Source: Pseudopyrenochaeta lycopersici (Eukaryota; Ascomycota; Dothideomycetes; Pleosporales; Pseudopyrenochaetaceae). From it: 29,968 nt of DNA. The notes beneath the pieces are model-generated. The model did not search any database. It worked only from the letters and a program-made list of their open reading frames with translations, and had not been told where the DNA came from. Where the stretch lies: contig NHZP01000131.1 of NCBI GenBank assembly GCA_003313425.1, forward strand, positions 1 through 29,968. Direction: 5' to 3'. Shown in pieces: positions 19,145-28,432 of this stretch. The position numbers and the translations under genes were made by a program. Each line of letters opens with the position of its first letter. The stretch's first letter is position 1.

Positions 19145-19929
19145 ATGGAATCGCTACAGGTAGTAGATAGTGTAGGGACTACGGATAATAGTCATTTGCC
19201 GTCAGTCGACCAGCTTCGGCCGGGTCAGAGGGGGGAGCCCTTTCCTGGGACAGTTGCAAACATTGAATACCTGCGGAGTCGCGTGCCTGGTAGGTATCTA
19301 CTTTGGTTTCTCACGTTGGGCCCTTCCCAACTAACCTCATCACAGAGTTAGTGGAGGACTCTGTGTCCCTTACCTTCTGTATGGAATTGTCGGGAGAACA
19401 ATCTTGGTGGCTAACCAAGGAGAGCGGACGCCTTCCTACCGAGTGTGTGGAGGAACAGCACACGGGGTGTTTAAACGCTCGTAAGGAATTCTGTGCCTTG
19501 GGGGGTACCCTAAAGGCATTTCTTGTCGTGAAGGTGGAGACGGTGTATCAGAACGAGAGGGATACAATCGTTGCATTTGCGGAGCTCTCCCTAGAGGCGC
19601 TGGATGTGGTTGTGCAGCGCATAGTACCCCTTCTCATCCTGCCAGATGGGCGGATGGTAGAGGCTTATGTTGTGGAGGCATTGTTTGATATACTGTCCCG
19701 AGGTGGTTTTTCTACGCGGGTGGACTGCGCATGCACGCTGCACAGGATGTGTTCGCCTTGCGCATCGTTAGAGTATGCGCTTGCTCGGTTCGTTTTTTGC
19801 GACCAATTTTTGAGTGTATGGCCGTTTTTCAAGCGAGACTGGTTCACTGGGGTCAGTGATGCGGTAGGCATGATACAACCGTCAGGAGAGGATTGGCTGT
19901 CTTGCCTCACCGAGTATTCCTCAGAATGA
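19145..19929 (+). CDS. U12: TKESG-family protein
   Basis: Exon 1 19145-19289 (MESLQ start, RVPG end), donor GTAGGT, AACTAAC, CATCACAG ending 19345 (56 nt, phase 1). Exon 2 19346-19929; 242 residues. Exon 2 is a clean family example: VSLTF, WWLTKESG, CVEEQHTGCLN, FLVVKV, FAELSLEALDVVVQRIVPLL, DCACxxxxxCSPC, WFTGVSDAVG...WLSC. Spacer 19930-20154 is AT-rich without a gene. Confidence 0.78.
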
Positions 19930-20154
19930 TATCTTTTTGCCTTCTCTATGGTAAAAGTTTTCTATGGTAATGTCAATCGTATAGATTTTGGATAAAGCGT
20001 ATGCTTATGTTGTTATTCTTAGGGCATTATAGAGTAGTGTAGCTTTTTTTCATACAGTGTAGTCTATTTGTATATCGTAGTAGGTACATATTTTTATATT
20101 TAGTTTATTTATCTTCTTTTAATAGAAGAGAAAGCTAATGTAGGAGTAGCAGGC

Positions 20155-20535
20155 ATAGCAGGCTGGTTAGAAGAACGAAGGGTGTGAACCCTTAAGATGG
20201 AACGTCGAACCTTCGAAAAAAAAATGCGTAAGTCCATTTTCCCTGTGGCTGGAGGGCCATGCAGAGTCACATGGAGATGTGGCACATGGGGGGGCACGGG
20301 CCTCCCTGACAACTTTTCTAGTGTGGCGCAGCCTATATATGATTCCTTTCACTAGAAAGTTGTCAAGTGGTCACCAGCCTCGTGCTGGAGACCCTGGACA
20401 CTTTACACGTATGCGTTGCCAACGAGTGGAACGAGTAGCGAAGCGGTAGACTACTTGTAGTTTAATGGCAAAAGCCCCGGTAAGCAACGCGAAGCACGGA
20501 CCGTGTGAGTCAGATGACGCTGCTTTGCCTCATTT
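20155..20535. repeat. Common region CR13
   Basis: Left block: AAGGG...CCCTT hairpin, A-run 20216-20224, AATGCGTAAGTCCATT, GGGGC-ACG-GGCC. Core stem 20311-20361 with AACTTTTCTAGTG and GGC-GCA-GCC; TATATATGA ends at 20342. From about 20331 onward it is identical to CR14. Confidence 0.85.
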
Positions 20536-20539
20536 CTTT

Positions 20540-20677
20540 CAATCAATCATTTGATTGGTCTATGAACGTAGACATAGGGACGGGGCACTCCGGTGCTCCC
20601 TAGGGACTAGCATCTCTTGGCATTGCATAAGACAGAGATGTATATAACAAGAACAGGGGAGCTGTGTTCACGGAGTG
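20540..20677 (+). promoter_or_regulatory. U13 promoter
   Basis: CAATCA...TGATTGG, CTATGAACGTAG, CCTAGGGACTAG, TTGGC, TATATAAC at 20641-20648, ACAG-GGGAG-CTGT dyad, TTCACGGAGTG. Confidence 0.75.
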
Positions 20678-20715
20678 TTGCATTTACTTAAGGGACGCTT
20701 TTCGTCTACTTTGCG

Positions 20716-21506
20716 ATGGAGTCGCCACAGGGAGTGCAGGCCGTTGCGGGGTCCGCCAGCACAGCCATGTTCCCATCTATCGTAGATGGGTTGCAGGAAG
20801 GATCTTCTTGCGCGGTGTCTGTAGGGACAGAGGCAGAGCGGCAAGGCGTGAGAGATCACGTGCCCCGTAAGTTATGTCTTTTCTTCGTTGGAGATGTCAG
20901 TTGTGGAGCCCATCTGACATGAGTACAGTGTTTATGGAACGTGGTATTTCTCTCACATTCTGTGAGGATGTGTCGGGCAGACAAACATGTTGGATTACTA
21001 AGGAGAGCGGACGCCTTCCTACCGAGTGTGTGGAGGAACAGCATACGGAGTGTTTAAACTACCACAAGGAACGTTGTGTACAGGGGGCAACCCGGCAGGC
21101 GCTTCTTGTCCTCAAAGTGGAGGCGCTCGATCAGGATGGGGTGGTGCGGAGCCATGTTACTTTTGCTCAGCTGTCTTCGCTGGCACTGGAGGTGGTTGTG
21201 CAGCGCATTTTACCTCTTCTCGTATTGCCCTCCGGCGAGACGGCGGATATCTCTGTTGTTACTACAGTGTTCAAGTCGTTTGATCGTGGGTACTATAGTA
21301 CGCGGGTGGACTGCGTGTGTACTGGTAACAGTAGGTGTGAGCCTTGCGCGTCGGTACGTTACCAGTCACGAAGGTTCGTTTGGGTAGACCGATTCCATCG
21401 TTTATGGTGGCCGGCAAGGATAAGTTGGTTTGCTGGACTCAGCGATGCCGTAGGAAAAGTACAACCCGACGGCGTTGAGTGGCTCTCCTGTCGTGGATGG
21501 TCGTAA
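20716..21506 (+). CDS. U13: TKESG-family protein, identical to U14
   Basis: Exon 1 20716-20866 (MESP start, VRDHVP end), donor GTAAGT, CTGAC, GTACAG ending 20928 (62 nt, phase 1). Exon 2 20929-21506; 242 residues. By spliced residue: ITKESG 73-78, CVEEQH 84-89, LLVLKV 109-114, helix ALEVVVQRILPLL about 136-148, C179-x-C181-x5-C187-x2-C190, WFAGLSDAVG from 217, WLSC 235-238. The first residue of the WW pair is Cys. No signal peptide or TM segment. Role unknown. Spacer 21507-21713 is AT-rich without a gene. Confidence 0.78.
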
Positions 21507-21713
21507 CCACGATGTAGTCTGTCAGTGTTATATCTTGGTAAGAGAAGGGTGGACGTTGGATCTATGTGTATAGGTATACATTTTTTAATAATGAGTACAC
21601 GTTGTATAGTATGAATTTTTTATTTCTCTTGAATACAAAGTTACTATATATTGTAATATATACTAACCTTATTATGTAGGGGTTGTACGGTAGTAGGAAC
21701 AACAAATCAGAAT

Positions 21714-22100
21714 TTGTGGTGCGCAGCTTCGTCAGTAAGGGTGTGGGAGCCCTTAGGATGGAACACCATCTCTCAGAAAAAAATAAAAAATTGGCTAAGT
21801 CCAATTTTGTTGTGGCTGGAGGCGATCCCAGGTCACATGGAGGTGTGGCGCGAAGAGGGCACGGGCCCATCCTCAACTTTCTAGTGTGGCGTTCTGCCTA
21901 TATATGATTCCTTTCACTAGAAAGTTGTCAAGTGGTCACCAGCCTCGTGCTGGAGACCCTGGACACTTTACACGTATGCGTTGCCAACGAGTGGAACGAG
22001 TAGCGAAGCGGTAGACTACTTGTAGTTTAATGGCAAAAGCCCCGGTAAGCAACGCGAAGCACGGACCGTGTGAGTCAGATGACGCTGCTTTGCCTCATTT
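21714..22100. repeat. Common region CR14
   Basis: Left block: TAAGGG...CCCTT hairpin, A-runs 21777-21783 and 21785-21790, AATTGGCTAAGTCCAATT. Core stem 21875-21926, inner GGC-GTTCT-GCC; TATATATGA ends at 21907. Right block identical to CR13. Confidence 0.85.
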
Positions 22101-22104
22101 CTTT

Positions 22105-22242
22105 CAATCAATCATTTGATTGGTCTATGAACGTAGACATAGGGACGGGGCACTCCGGTGCTCCCTAGGGACTAGCATCTCTTGGCATTGCATAAGACAG
22201 AGATGTATATAACAAGAACAGGGGAGCTGTGTTCACGGAGTG
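22105..22242 (+). promoter_or_regulatory. U14 promoter
   Basis: Copy of the U13 promoter; TATATAAC at 22206-22213. Confidence 0.75.
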
Positions 22243-22280
22243 TTGCATTTACTTAAGGGACGCTTTTCGTCTACTTTGCG

Positions 22281-23071
22281 ATGGAGTCGCCACAGGGAGT
22301 GCAGGCCGTTGCGGGGTCCGCCAGCACAGCCATGTTCCCATCTATCGTAGATGGGTTGCAGGAAGGATCTTCTTGCGCGGTGTCTGTAGGGACAGAGGCA
22401 GAGCGGCAAGGCGTGAGAGATCACGTGCCCCGTAAGTTATGTCTTTTCTTCGTTGGAGATGTCAGTTGTGGAGCCCATCTGACATGAGTACAGTGTTTAT
22501 GGAACGTGGTATTTCTCTCACATTCTGTGAGGATGTGTCGGGCAGACAAACATGTTGGATTACTAAGGAGAGCGGACGCCTTCCTACCGAGTGTGTGGAG
22601 GAACAGCATACGGAGTGTTTAAACTACCACAAGGAACGTTGTGTACAGGGGGCAACCCGGCAGGCGCTTCTTGTCCTCAAAGTGGAGGCGCTCGATCAGG
22701 ATGGGGTGGTGCGGAGCCATGTTACTTTTGCTCAGCTGTCTTCGCTGGCACTGGAGGTGGTTGTGCAGCGCATTTTACCTCTTCTCGTATTGCCCTCCGG
22801 CGAGACGGCGGATATCTCTGTTGTTACTACAGTGTTCAAGTCGTTTGATCGTGGGTACTATAGTACGCGGGTGGACTGCGTGTGTACTGGTAACAGTAGG
22901 TGTGAGCCTTGCGCGTCGGTACGTTACCAGTCACGAAGGTTCGTTTGGGTAGACCGATTCCATCGTTTATGGTGGCCGGCAAGGATAAGTTGGTTTGCTG
23001 GACTCAGCGATGCCGTAGGAAAAGTACAACCCGACGGCGTTGAGTGGCTCTCCTGTCGTGGATGGTCGTAA
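22281..23071 (+). CDS. U14: TKESG-family protein, identical to U13
   Basis: Exon 1 22281-22431, intron 22432-22493, exon 2 22494-23071. The product equals that of U13 residue for residue. Spacer 23072-23278 matches the U13 spacer. Confidence 0.78.
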
Positions 23072-23278
23072 CCACGATGTAGTCTGTCAGTGTTATATCT
23101 TGGTAAGAGAAGGGTGGACGTTGGATCTATGTGTATAGGTATACATTTTTTAATAATGAGTACACGTTGTATAGTATGAATTTTTTATTTCTCTTGAATA
23201 CAAAGTTACTATATATTGTAATATATACTAACCTTATTATGTAGGGGTTGTACGGTAGTAGGAACAACAAATCAGAAT

Positions 23279-23665
23279 TTGTGGTGCGCAGCTTCGTCAG
23301 TAAGGGTGTGGGAGCCCTTAGGATGGAACACCATCTCTCAGAAAAAAATAAAAAATTGGCTAAGTCCAATTTTGTTGTGGCTGGAGGCGATCCCAGGTCA
23401 CATGGAGGTGTGGCGCGAAGAGGGCACGGGCCCATCCTCAACTTTCTAGTGTGGCGTTCTGCCTATATATGATTCCTTTCACTAGAAAGTTGTCAAGTGG
23501 TCAGGAGCCTTGCGCTCCTTGACCCCTGACACTTTACTGTAAGCTCTGGCCGTGAGTGGAGCGAACAGCGAAGCGGTAAACTACTTGTAGTTTAGGGCAA
23601 GAGACCCCGGTAAGCAAAGCAGAGCACGGACAGTGCGGGTCATCTGACCCTGCTGTGCCGCATTT
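23279..23665. repeat. Common region CR15
   Basis: Left block equals CR14 (A-runs 23342-23348, 23350-23355). Core stem 23440-23491; TATATATGA ends at 23472. The right block is a different type: GGAGC-CTTGC-GCTCC, TAAACTA/TAGTTTA, GGGTC-ATCT-GACCC. Confidence 0.85.
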
Positions 23666-23670
23666 TCTTT

Positions 23671-23815
23671 CAATCAGGCTTCTGATTGGTGTATGGATAT
23701 AACTACATGGAATGGGCTGCCCCTGCCAACTAGGGACTAGGCCATCTTGGCAGTGCGCAAGGCAGGCTGGACGTAACTGTATATAAGAGGGGAGGATATC
23801 CCCGCTCACGGAGTG
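23671..23815 (+). promoter_or_regulatory. U15 promoter
   Basis: CAATCAGGCTTCTGATTG, GTATGGATATAAC, GCCAACTAGGGACTAGG...TTGGC, TATATAAG at 23780-23787, GGGGA-GGATA-TCCCC dyad, CTCACGGAGTG. Confidence 0.75.
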
Positions 23816-23860
23816 TGAATGTTTATTTTGTAAAAAATATCTTGTTTTTTCTGCGTTGCG

Positions 23861-24659
23861 ATGGAGTCGCGTACTACGGAAGATAGTGTGGCAGCGGCCG
23901 CTAGCATAACCACTCTCCTGTCCATGGTAGATGGTTTACAGAATGGGAGTTCCTATGCAGTGTCTGTAGGGACAGAGGCGGAGCGGGCTCTTGTGAGGGA
24001 TCACGTGCCTGGTAAGTGTCTTGATCTTTTTACTGTAGAAGTTAGGGCGCTCCCCAACTGACAGCGTCACAGAGCTTGTAGAGCGTGAAGTGTCTCTAAC
24101 TGTCCATGTGCCATTGTCGGGGAGACAATCTTGGTCGATTACTAAGGAGAGCGGGAAGCCTCGTCCGCAGTGTGTTTCTCAGAGACACACGGAGTGTTTA
24201 AACAATCACAAGGAACTTAGTGCCTCGGTGGGTACCCAGCAGGCGCTTCTTGTCCTCAAGGTGGATGCACTCTACCCGGATGGGGTGCTCGAGAGCCTAG
24301 TCATGTTTGCGGAGCTCTCGTTAGAGGCGCTGGACGTGGTTGTGCAGCGCATCCTACCTCTTCTCACACTGCCGGGAGGGGGGGTGGCGGAGGCTTTTGT
24401 TGTCGTACATCGAGTGTTCAACGCATTGGATGATGGATGGTATAGCACCAGCGTGGATTGCGGGTGCACACCAGGGAAGAGGTGTAAGCCTTGTGTGGAT
24501 GGGCATCACAGCAACCCACGGTTTCACCGGCTCTACCATTTCCGTAGTGTATGGCCGTTTGGACAAGAAGCGCCTGCTGAGTATGACCTTGAGGAGACTT
24601 ATAACCGTCGGGAGATAAGTGATTGCCTTGCGCGTTATGTCGAAAGCAGGGCAGTGTAG
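23861..24659 (+). CDS. U15: TKESG-family protein with replaced C-terminus
   Basis: Exon 1 23861-24011 (MESRTTED start, VRDHVPG end), donor GTAAGT, CTGAC, CGTCACAG ending 24072 (61 nt, phase 1). Exon 2 24073-24659; 245 residues. Family motifs: SITKESG (Trp to Ser), CVSQRHTECLN, LLVLKV, FAELSLEALDVVVQRILPLL, DCGCxxxxxCKPC. After VWPF the usual WFTGxSDAVG...WLSC end is replaced by an unrelated acidic/basic tail (DLEETYNRREISDCLARY). Spacer 24660-24867 has no gene. Confidence 0.75.
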
Positions 24660-24867
24660 TATGGAATGGCGTTGATATATTGTAGTCGAAGTGGTATACT
24701 ATTGTCTATATCTTTATATAGGAACAGTTGCAGGCTATAGATTTGGTAGAAAAACGTAGGAAGTACGTATTTAATTTAGTTGTGTTTTAAAATACGATTT
24801 GTGTATATTGTACTGTGTACTAATTATGGCAAGTAGGTTTTGTATAGAAGTAGACGAAACATCGAAG

Positions 24868-25262
24868 CAGTTGTGGTGCGGAGCTTGGTCATTAAGGGTG
24901 TATGCGCTGGGATGGAAATTCGCAAAAATTGGCTAAGTCCAATTCCTGTGTGGCTGGAGGCGATCCCAGGTCACATGGAGATGTGGCTCGTGGTGGGCAC
25001 GGGCCCATCCTCAACTTTCTAGTGTGGCGTTTTGCCTATATATGATTCCTTTCACTAGAAAGTTGTCAAGTGGTCACCAGCCTCGTGCTGGAGACCCTGG
25101 ACACTTTACATCTAAGCTGTGGCCTCGAGTGGAACGAGAAGCGGACGCGTCAAGCTACTTGTAGTTTGGGGCCATTGCCCCCTGTAAGCCAACAGACGCA
25201 CGGACTGTGTGAGTCAGATGACGCTCGGTTGGCACGTGAGGAGCACCCCTGCCCTCACATTC
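24868..25262. repeat. Common region CR16
   Basis: Left block: A-run 24924-24928 (5), AATTGGCTAAGTCCAATT; AAGGG hairpin eroded. Core stem 25013-25064, inner GGC-GTTTT-GCC; TATATATGA ends at 25045. The right block matches CR3 with one difference seen and ends in a GTGAG...CTCAC hairpin. Confidence 0.85.
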
Positions 25263-25414
25263 AACATTATCACGTGGATGCGTGGTTTCCTGGATAGGGT
25301 CAGGAGGGGAGCGGGGTGCTCTGTCGGGACGGTACAGTCTTTTTTTGTTGTGCGGAGCCTGCAACTACTTTGCTCTTTGGAACGAGCATTACTCTACTTC
25401 GTCGCGGAAGCGTA
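25263..25414 (+). other. Rep leader without the standard promoter
   Basis: Between CR16 and the Rep ATG there is no CCAAT dyad, no CTATG..ATAG, no CTAGGGACTAG and no TATA box. The Rep frame is open back to 25316. Rep may be read from the core TATA of CR16 (25037-25043) or from further upstream. Confidence 0.55.
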
Positions 25415-26158
25415 ATGGTTCGTAAGTTCTGGCTGCGGACGCAGGTGTGCTTTGTCACTTGGTGTAGGAGTCGCGTTGACGACATCGTTCAGTTTGAGCG
25501 TATGCTACGGGATGCAGTGCCGACCGGGACGGCTATGTATGGGTGTAAGGAATTGCACCGGGATGGAGTGCCTCATTATCATGCGGTGCTCTGCTTTCCG
25601 GAGGAAGTTCGTTGGGATGATGCGCACGCTCAGTTAAGTCTCAAGTTGCCGGACGGCAGTGTTGATACGCGTTCTATACGTTTTCGCCTGCCACTTGCTG
25701 GGCAGCCTGTGGAGCAGTTTCTTCGTCGCACACAAAGGTATTGTGCGAAAAATCAAAACAAGGATTTGTTTGGTGTACGCATCGAATGGGATCATATGCG
25801 TCCTGGCAGCAAGGCTCCAATACTCAGATGCAGTGCTTGCCTGCATAGTGGAGCTCTCTCAGATTCATGGGTTTGTTGCGAATGCGCGAACGCACAGAGG
25901 CATGAGGAAAGCATGGTATGGTTTTCGTATTTCTTTGTTTCTCCTGTCCTTGACGTACGTCACGTATGTGTTTTTTGAGGCTGACAATGTGGTTGTCTTT
26001 AGGTTCAAGATTTGCTTCTTCAGTTAGATGCAGTGAAGCATCAGTTGAGTGAATTAGAGCGAGGGACTCGTTCTCTTTTACGGGTAGATCAATTTGATTT
26101 GCCTATTCGTGGTGCTGTTCACCGCAGAAATAGCAGTGTTGGTCCGGAGGGTTTTTAG
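25415..26158 (+). CDS. U16: HUH endonuclease (CRESS-type Rep), helicase-less
   Basis: Rep proteins of this class nick one strand in an origin loop, become linked to the 5' end through a tyrosine, and later rejoin ends. Exon 1 is 25415-25915, the intron 25916-26002 (GTATGG, GCTGAC, TTGTCTTTAG; 87 nt, phase 0, with in-frame stops), exon 2 26003-26158; 218 residues. Visible motifs: motif I FVTW (13-16), a likely metal-ligand Glu46 in GCKEL, motif II HYH (54-56), motif III YCAK with catalytic Tyr109 and Lys112. Then a C139-x2-C142...C154-C155-x-C157 cluster and a C-terminal coiled coil (VQDLLLQLDAVKHQLSELE). Family Reps normally continue into an SF3 helicase; here there is none. Unspliced, the protein would end at 25978 without the coil. 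ATG 25415 is the first ATG near motif I. Confidence 0.85.
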
Positions 26159-26485
26159 TATAGTATTATACTTGTCAAGTATGTCTTTTGCAGGTTTTAT
26201 TTCTTCTTTGGAAAAGGGTAGTGTTACTTTTCTAATGCAGTTATGCTCTATGTCTATAGGCAACACGTTCTGTGTTTATGGTTTGGTGTGCAATAGCAAG
26301 GGTTTGTTTTACATTCCTAGGGAATTCCTATTGTAGTAGTGTGTAGCTGTATTATTATCTGTGGTGAGCAAAGTATTGTAGGATAGTTGCTAAAGGCAGT
26401 AGCTATGTCGTATATTGTATGCGTATTTTTATTTTGTTTTGTGTAGCGACAAGACAAGTATAGGATTGGTAAAGTTGTATTTTTT
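26159..26485. other. U16 3' spacer
   Basis: 327 bp. A short open stretch (ATG 26181-26336, 51 codons) exists, but nothing supports it. Otherwise AT-rich with no gene. Confidence 0.5.
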
Positions 26486-26843
26486 TGGAACATTGGTTCT
26501 GTCTCTCAGAAATTGGCTAAGTCCAATTTTACTGTGGCTGGAGGGCACGCCGAGTCAGGTTGGGTGTGGCGCGGACTTCGCGCACAGACGGGTCGAGTTG
26601 GGGCACGGGCCCCTCCGACAACTTTCGAGTGCTATATATGATTAGGGTTCCTTTCACTAGAAAGTTGTCAAGTGGTCGAGAGCCTTGCGCTCGGGACCAC
26701 GACGGCTTTACCTCTAAGCAGAGCCTGTGAGTGGAACGAATACCGAAGGGTTAAACTAGAATTAGTTTAGAGGCGCTGCCCCTTGTAAGTAACACAACGC
26801 ACGGACTGTGCGTGATGATCATCGGATCATTGTGTTGCCACAC
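26486..26843. repeat. Common region CR17, core interrupted by TTAGGG
   Basis: Left block: only AAA at 26510-26512, AATTGGCTAAGTCCAATT, GCGCG/CGCGC hairpin, GGGGC-ACG-GGCCCC. Core stem 26620-26666, short class; TATATATGA ends at 26641 and is followed by an extra TTAGGG before TTCCTTTCAC. Right block: TAAACTA-GAAT-TAGTTTA, GATC-ATCG-GATC. Confidence 0.85.
26642..26647 (+). repeat. Single telomeric hexamer inserted in core loop
   Basis: All other complete cores read GA-TTCC here (CR12 included). This one reads GA-TTAGGG-TTCC. It is a clean 6-bp insertion of one telomere repeat at the base where the terminal telomere joins the last core. Confidence 0.85.
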
Positions 26844-26847
26844 TTCT

Positions 26848-27015
26848 CAGATTATCTATCTGATTGGTCTATGAACATAGACAGCATGGAATGGGCACCA
26901 CACTGCCAACTAGGGACTAGGTGCTCTTGGCACTACACAAGGAAAGTGGGCAAAAGTCACATGGCGACATGGAGGTGCGGCATATAATAAGAGGGGAGGG
27001 GGCTCCCCGTCCCTC
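26848..27015 (+). promoter_or_regulatory. U17 promoter
   Basis: CAGATT...CTGATTGG, CTATGAACATAG, GCCAACTAGGGACTAGG...TTGGC, TATAATAA at 26983-26990, GGGGAG...CTCCCC dyad. The CACGGAG motif is not evident. Confidence 0.65.
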
Positions 27016-27103
27016 TCTTTCTTATTCTCCTTTTTCCTTCTCGCGGATTGTCTTGCCGCGTGTGCATGGAGTTGCACTGGTAGGTACTGTCTTTTTGCGT
27101 AGC

Positions 27104-27858
27104 ATGAATCAGCGCTCCTCCAAGAAGGACATGCGGGACGATGCGGATGCAATGTATAGTGGATGCGATGTGGGCACCTCTAGTCGTCATGGTAATGTGT
27201 TGGCGTGGAGCGACTTGTTCCGCAAACCGTTGGATGGCAAACGTAGAGGTGTTGCCTGTCGTAGGCATGTCGGCAAGCACAACAACACGGCTGTGTTGCC
27301 GCGGAAGGCTGGCCCCGCTAGGCGTGAGCTGCGGGAGAGACATTTGCAGGAGCACAGTGATATGATGAAGTATGTCGGCAAAGAGCCGTTTCTTTGCGAC
27401 TTGGAGAAGGTAGTGATGTCTTTTGCCTCTAGTGACAGAGCAGTGGGGGCAAACTTTTCGACTGTATGGTTAGGAAAGCTAACATGGCGATGTAGTGCAC
27501 GGTGTTCACGAAGAGTGGGCGTACTGGTAGGTGCAGCCAGTATAAGCATCAAATATGCGTGGGTCCGCAAAACGAGCTGTGTTATGTTCACTTCAAGGAC
27601 GGTATGCAGGTGGAAGTGTGTATGGTTCGTGTGGTCGAACCTACCTCACACGGCGATGGTACGATTTCCAGTTTGTCGCCTGGTGCAAGGTGTTCTTTGC
27701 GACATATGTGGCTTGGAAAAGGCAAAGCCAAACGGGGTTCCCGGCACAGTAAGGATGATTTGTGTGACTGTGGTCCCTGTCACACCCTGCGCGTGGACCG
27801 TAAGGTTGTTGCAGCGCATTTACAAACGGCGGAGGCTGTGGAAGGTGGAGCAGACTAG
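27104..27858 (+). CDS. U17: basic Cys-containing protein of unknown function
   Basis: ATG 27104 is the first in-frame ATG after the TATA box. Exon 1 is probably 27104-27463, then a very short 32-nt intron (GTATGG, GCTAAC, GATGTAG ending 27495), exon 2 27496-27858, phase 0, about 240 residues. An alternative donor at 27410 (GTAGTG, 86-nt intron) also keeps the frame. Without splicing the frame runs on to 28123, into CR18. The product is rich in Lys/Arg (KPLDGKRRG, RKAGPARRELRERH, GKGKAKRG) and has DLCDCGPC near the C-terminus. It could be a nuclear or nucleic-acid-binding (for example packaging) protein, but I do not recognise it. Spacer 27859-28000 has no gene. Confidence 0.55.
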
Positions 27859-28000
27859 ATACATCTGTATTCTTGATTTACGGTTGTTAATGTACTATAG
27901 GGACTTGCGTTTTAGGAGACGAATAGATTGTTGTTCTGTAGTCACTGTGTTCTGTGTTGTACGGAGTGTCTGGATGTACCACATTGTGCTGCCATGGAAT

Positions 28001-28058
28001 TTTTGTAAGGTGTTTTCCCTCAAAAGAAATTTTGTAAGGTGTTTTCCCTCAAAAGAAA
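28001..28058. repeat. 29-bp direct tandem repeat
   Basis: 28001-28029 and 28030-28058 are identical (TTTTGTAAGGTG...AAAAGAAA), followed by TTTTGG, the start of a third copy. Lies directly before the CR18 GGCTAAG motif. Confidence 0.85.
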
Positions 28059-28417
28059 TTTTGGCTAAGTACGACAGAGTGTGGCGCAAAAAGAAGTTGT
28101 CAATTGCCCTGTGCGCAGTTTAGCGCGGTTCTGGAGGTACATGCCGTTCAGGCATTCCTTGGTGTGCGGGGAGGTCACTCCCCAGCCACGACAACTTTCT
28201 AGTGTGGCGTTCCGCCTATATATGATTCCTTTCACTAGAAAGTTGTCAAGTGGTCGAGAGCCTTGCGCTCGGGACCACGACGGCTTTACTCTAAGCTTTG
28301 CCCGCGACTGGAGGGAGTACCGAAGGGTTAGGCTCTTTAGAGGCTAGAGGCAAGAGCCCTGGTAAGTAACACGAAGCACGGACTGTGCGGGTCATCTGAT
28401 CTCAGGTTACCCACATT
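28051..28417. repeat. Common region CR18 (type-B left block)
   Basis: Left block as in CR2: TTGGCTAAGTACGACA, GTTGTCAATTGCCCTGTGCGC, TGCC-GTTCA-GGCA and GGGGAG-GTCA-CTCCCC hairpins. Short A-runs only (28051-28054). Core stem 28193-28244, inner GGCG-TTC-CGCC; TATATATGA ends at 28225. Right block TAGGCTC/GAGGCTA, GGTC-ATCT-GATC. Confidence 0.85.
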
Positions 28418-28432
28418 TTATTTAATCAGGCT

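Larger units (their letters stand above)
20331..21937. repeat. 1565-bp tandem duplication, copy 1
   Basis: 20331-21937 matches 21896-23502 with no difference found by eye (period 1565). Both ends of the identity fall inside core hairpins: before GCCTATATATG the inner hairpins differ (GCA vs TTCT) and after AAGTGGTCA the right blocks differ. Confidence 0.9.
21896..23502. repeat. 1565-bp tandem duplication, copy 2
   Basis: Second copy of 20331-21937; see that entry for the break points. Divergence is nil as far as I can compare, so the event is recent, or it was kept identical by conversion. Confidence 0.9.

Noticed and set aside
26181..26336. Small hydrophobic ORF after Rep
   Set aside because: No promoter, no homology, and it lies in AT-rich spacer; chance frame.
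26921..28123. Single 400-codon open frame
   Set aside because: It starts upstream of the U17 TATA box and its 3' part turns into Trp/Val/Cys-rich shadow sequence running into CR18. A spliced model ending at 27858 keeps composition consistent.
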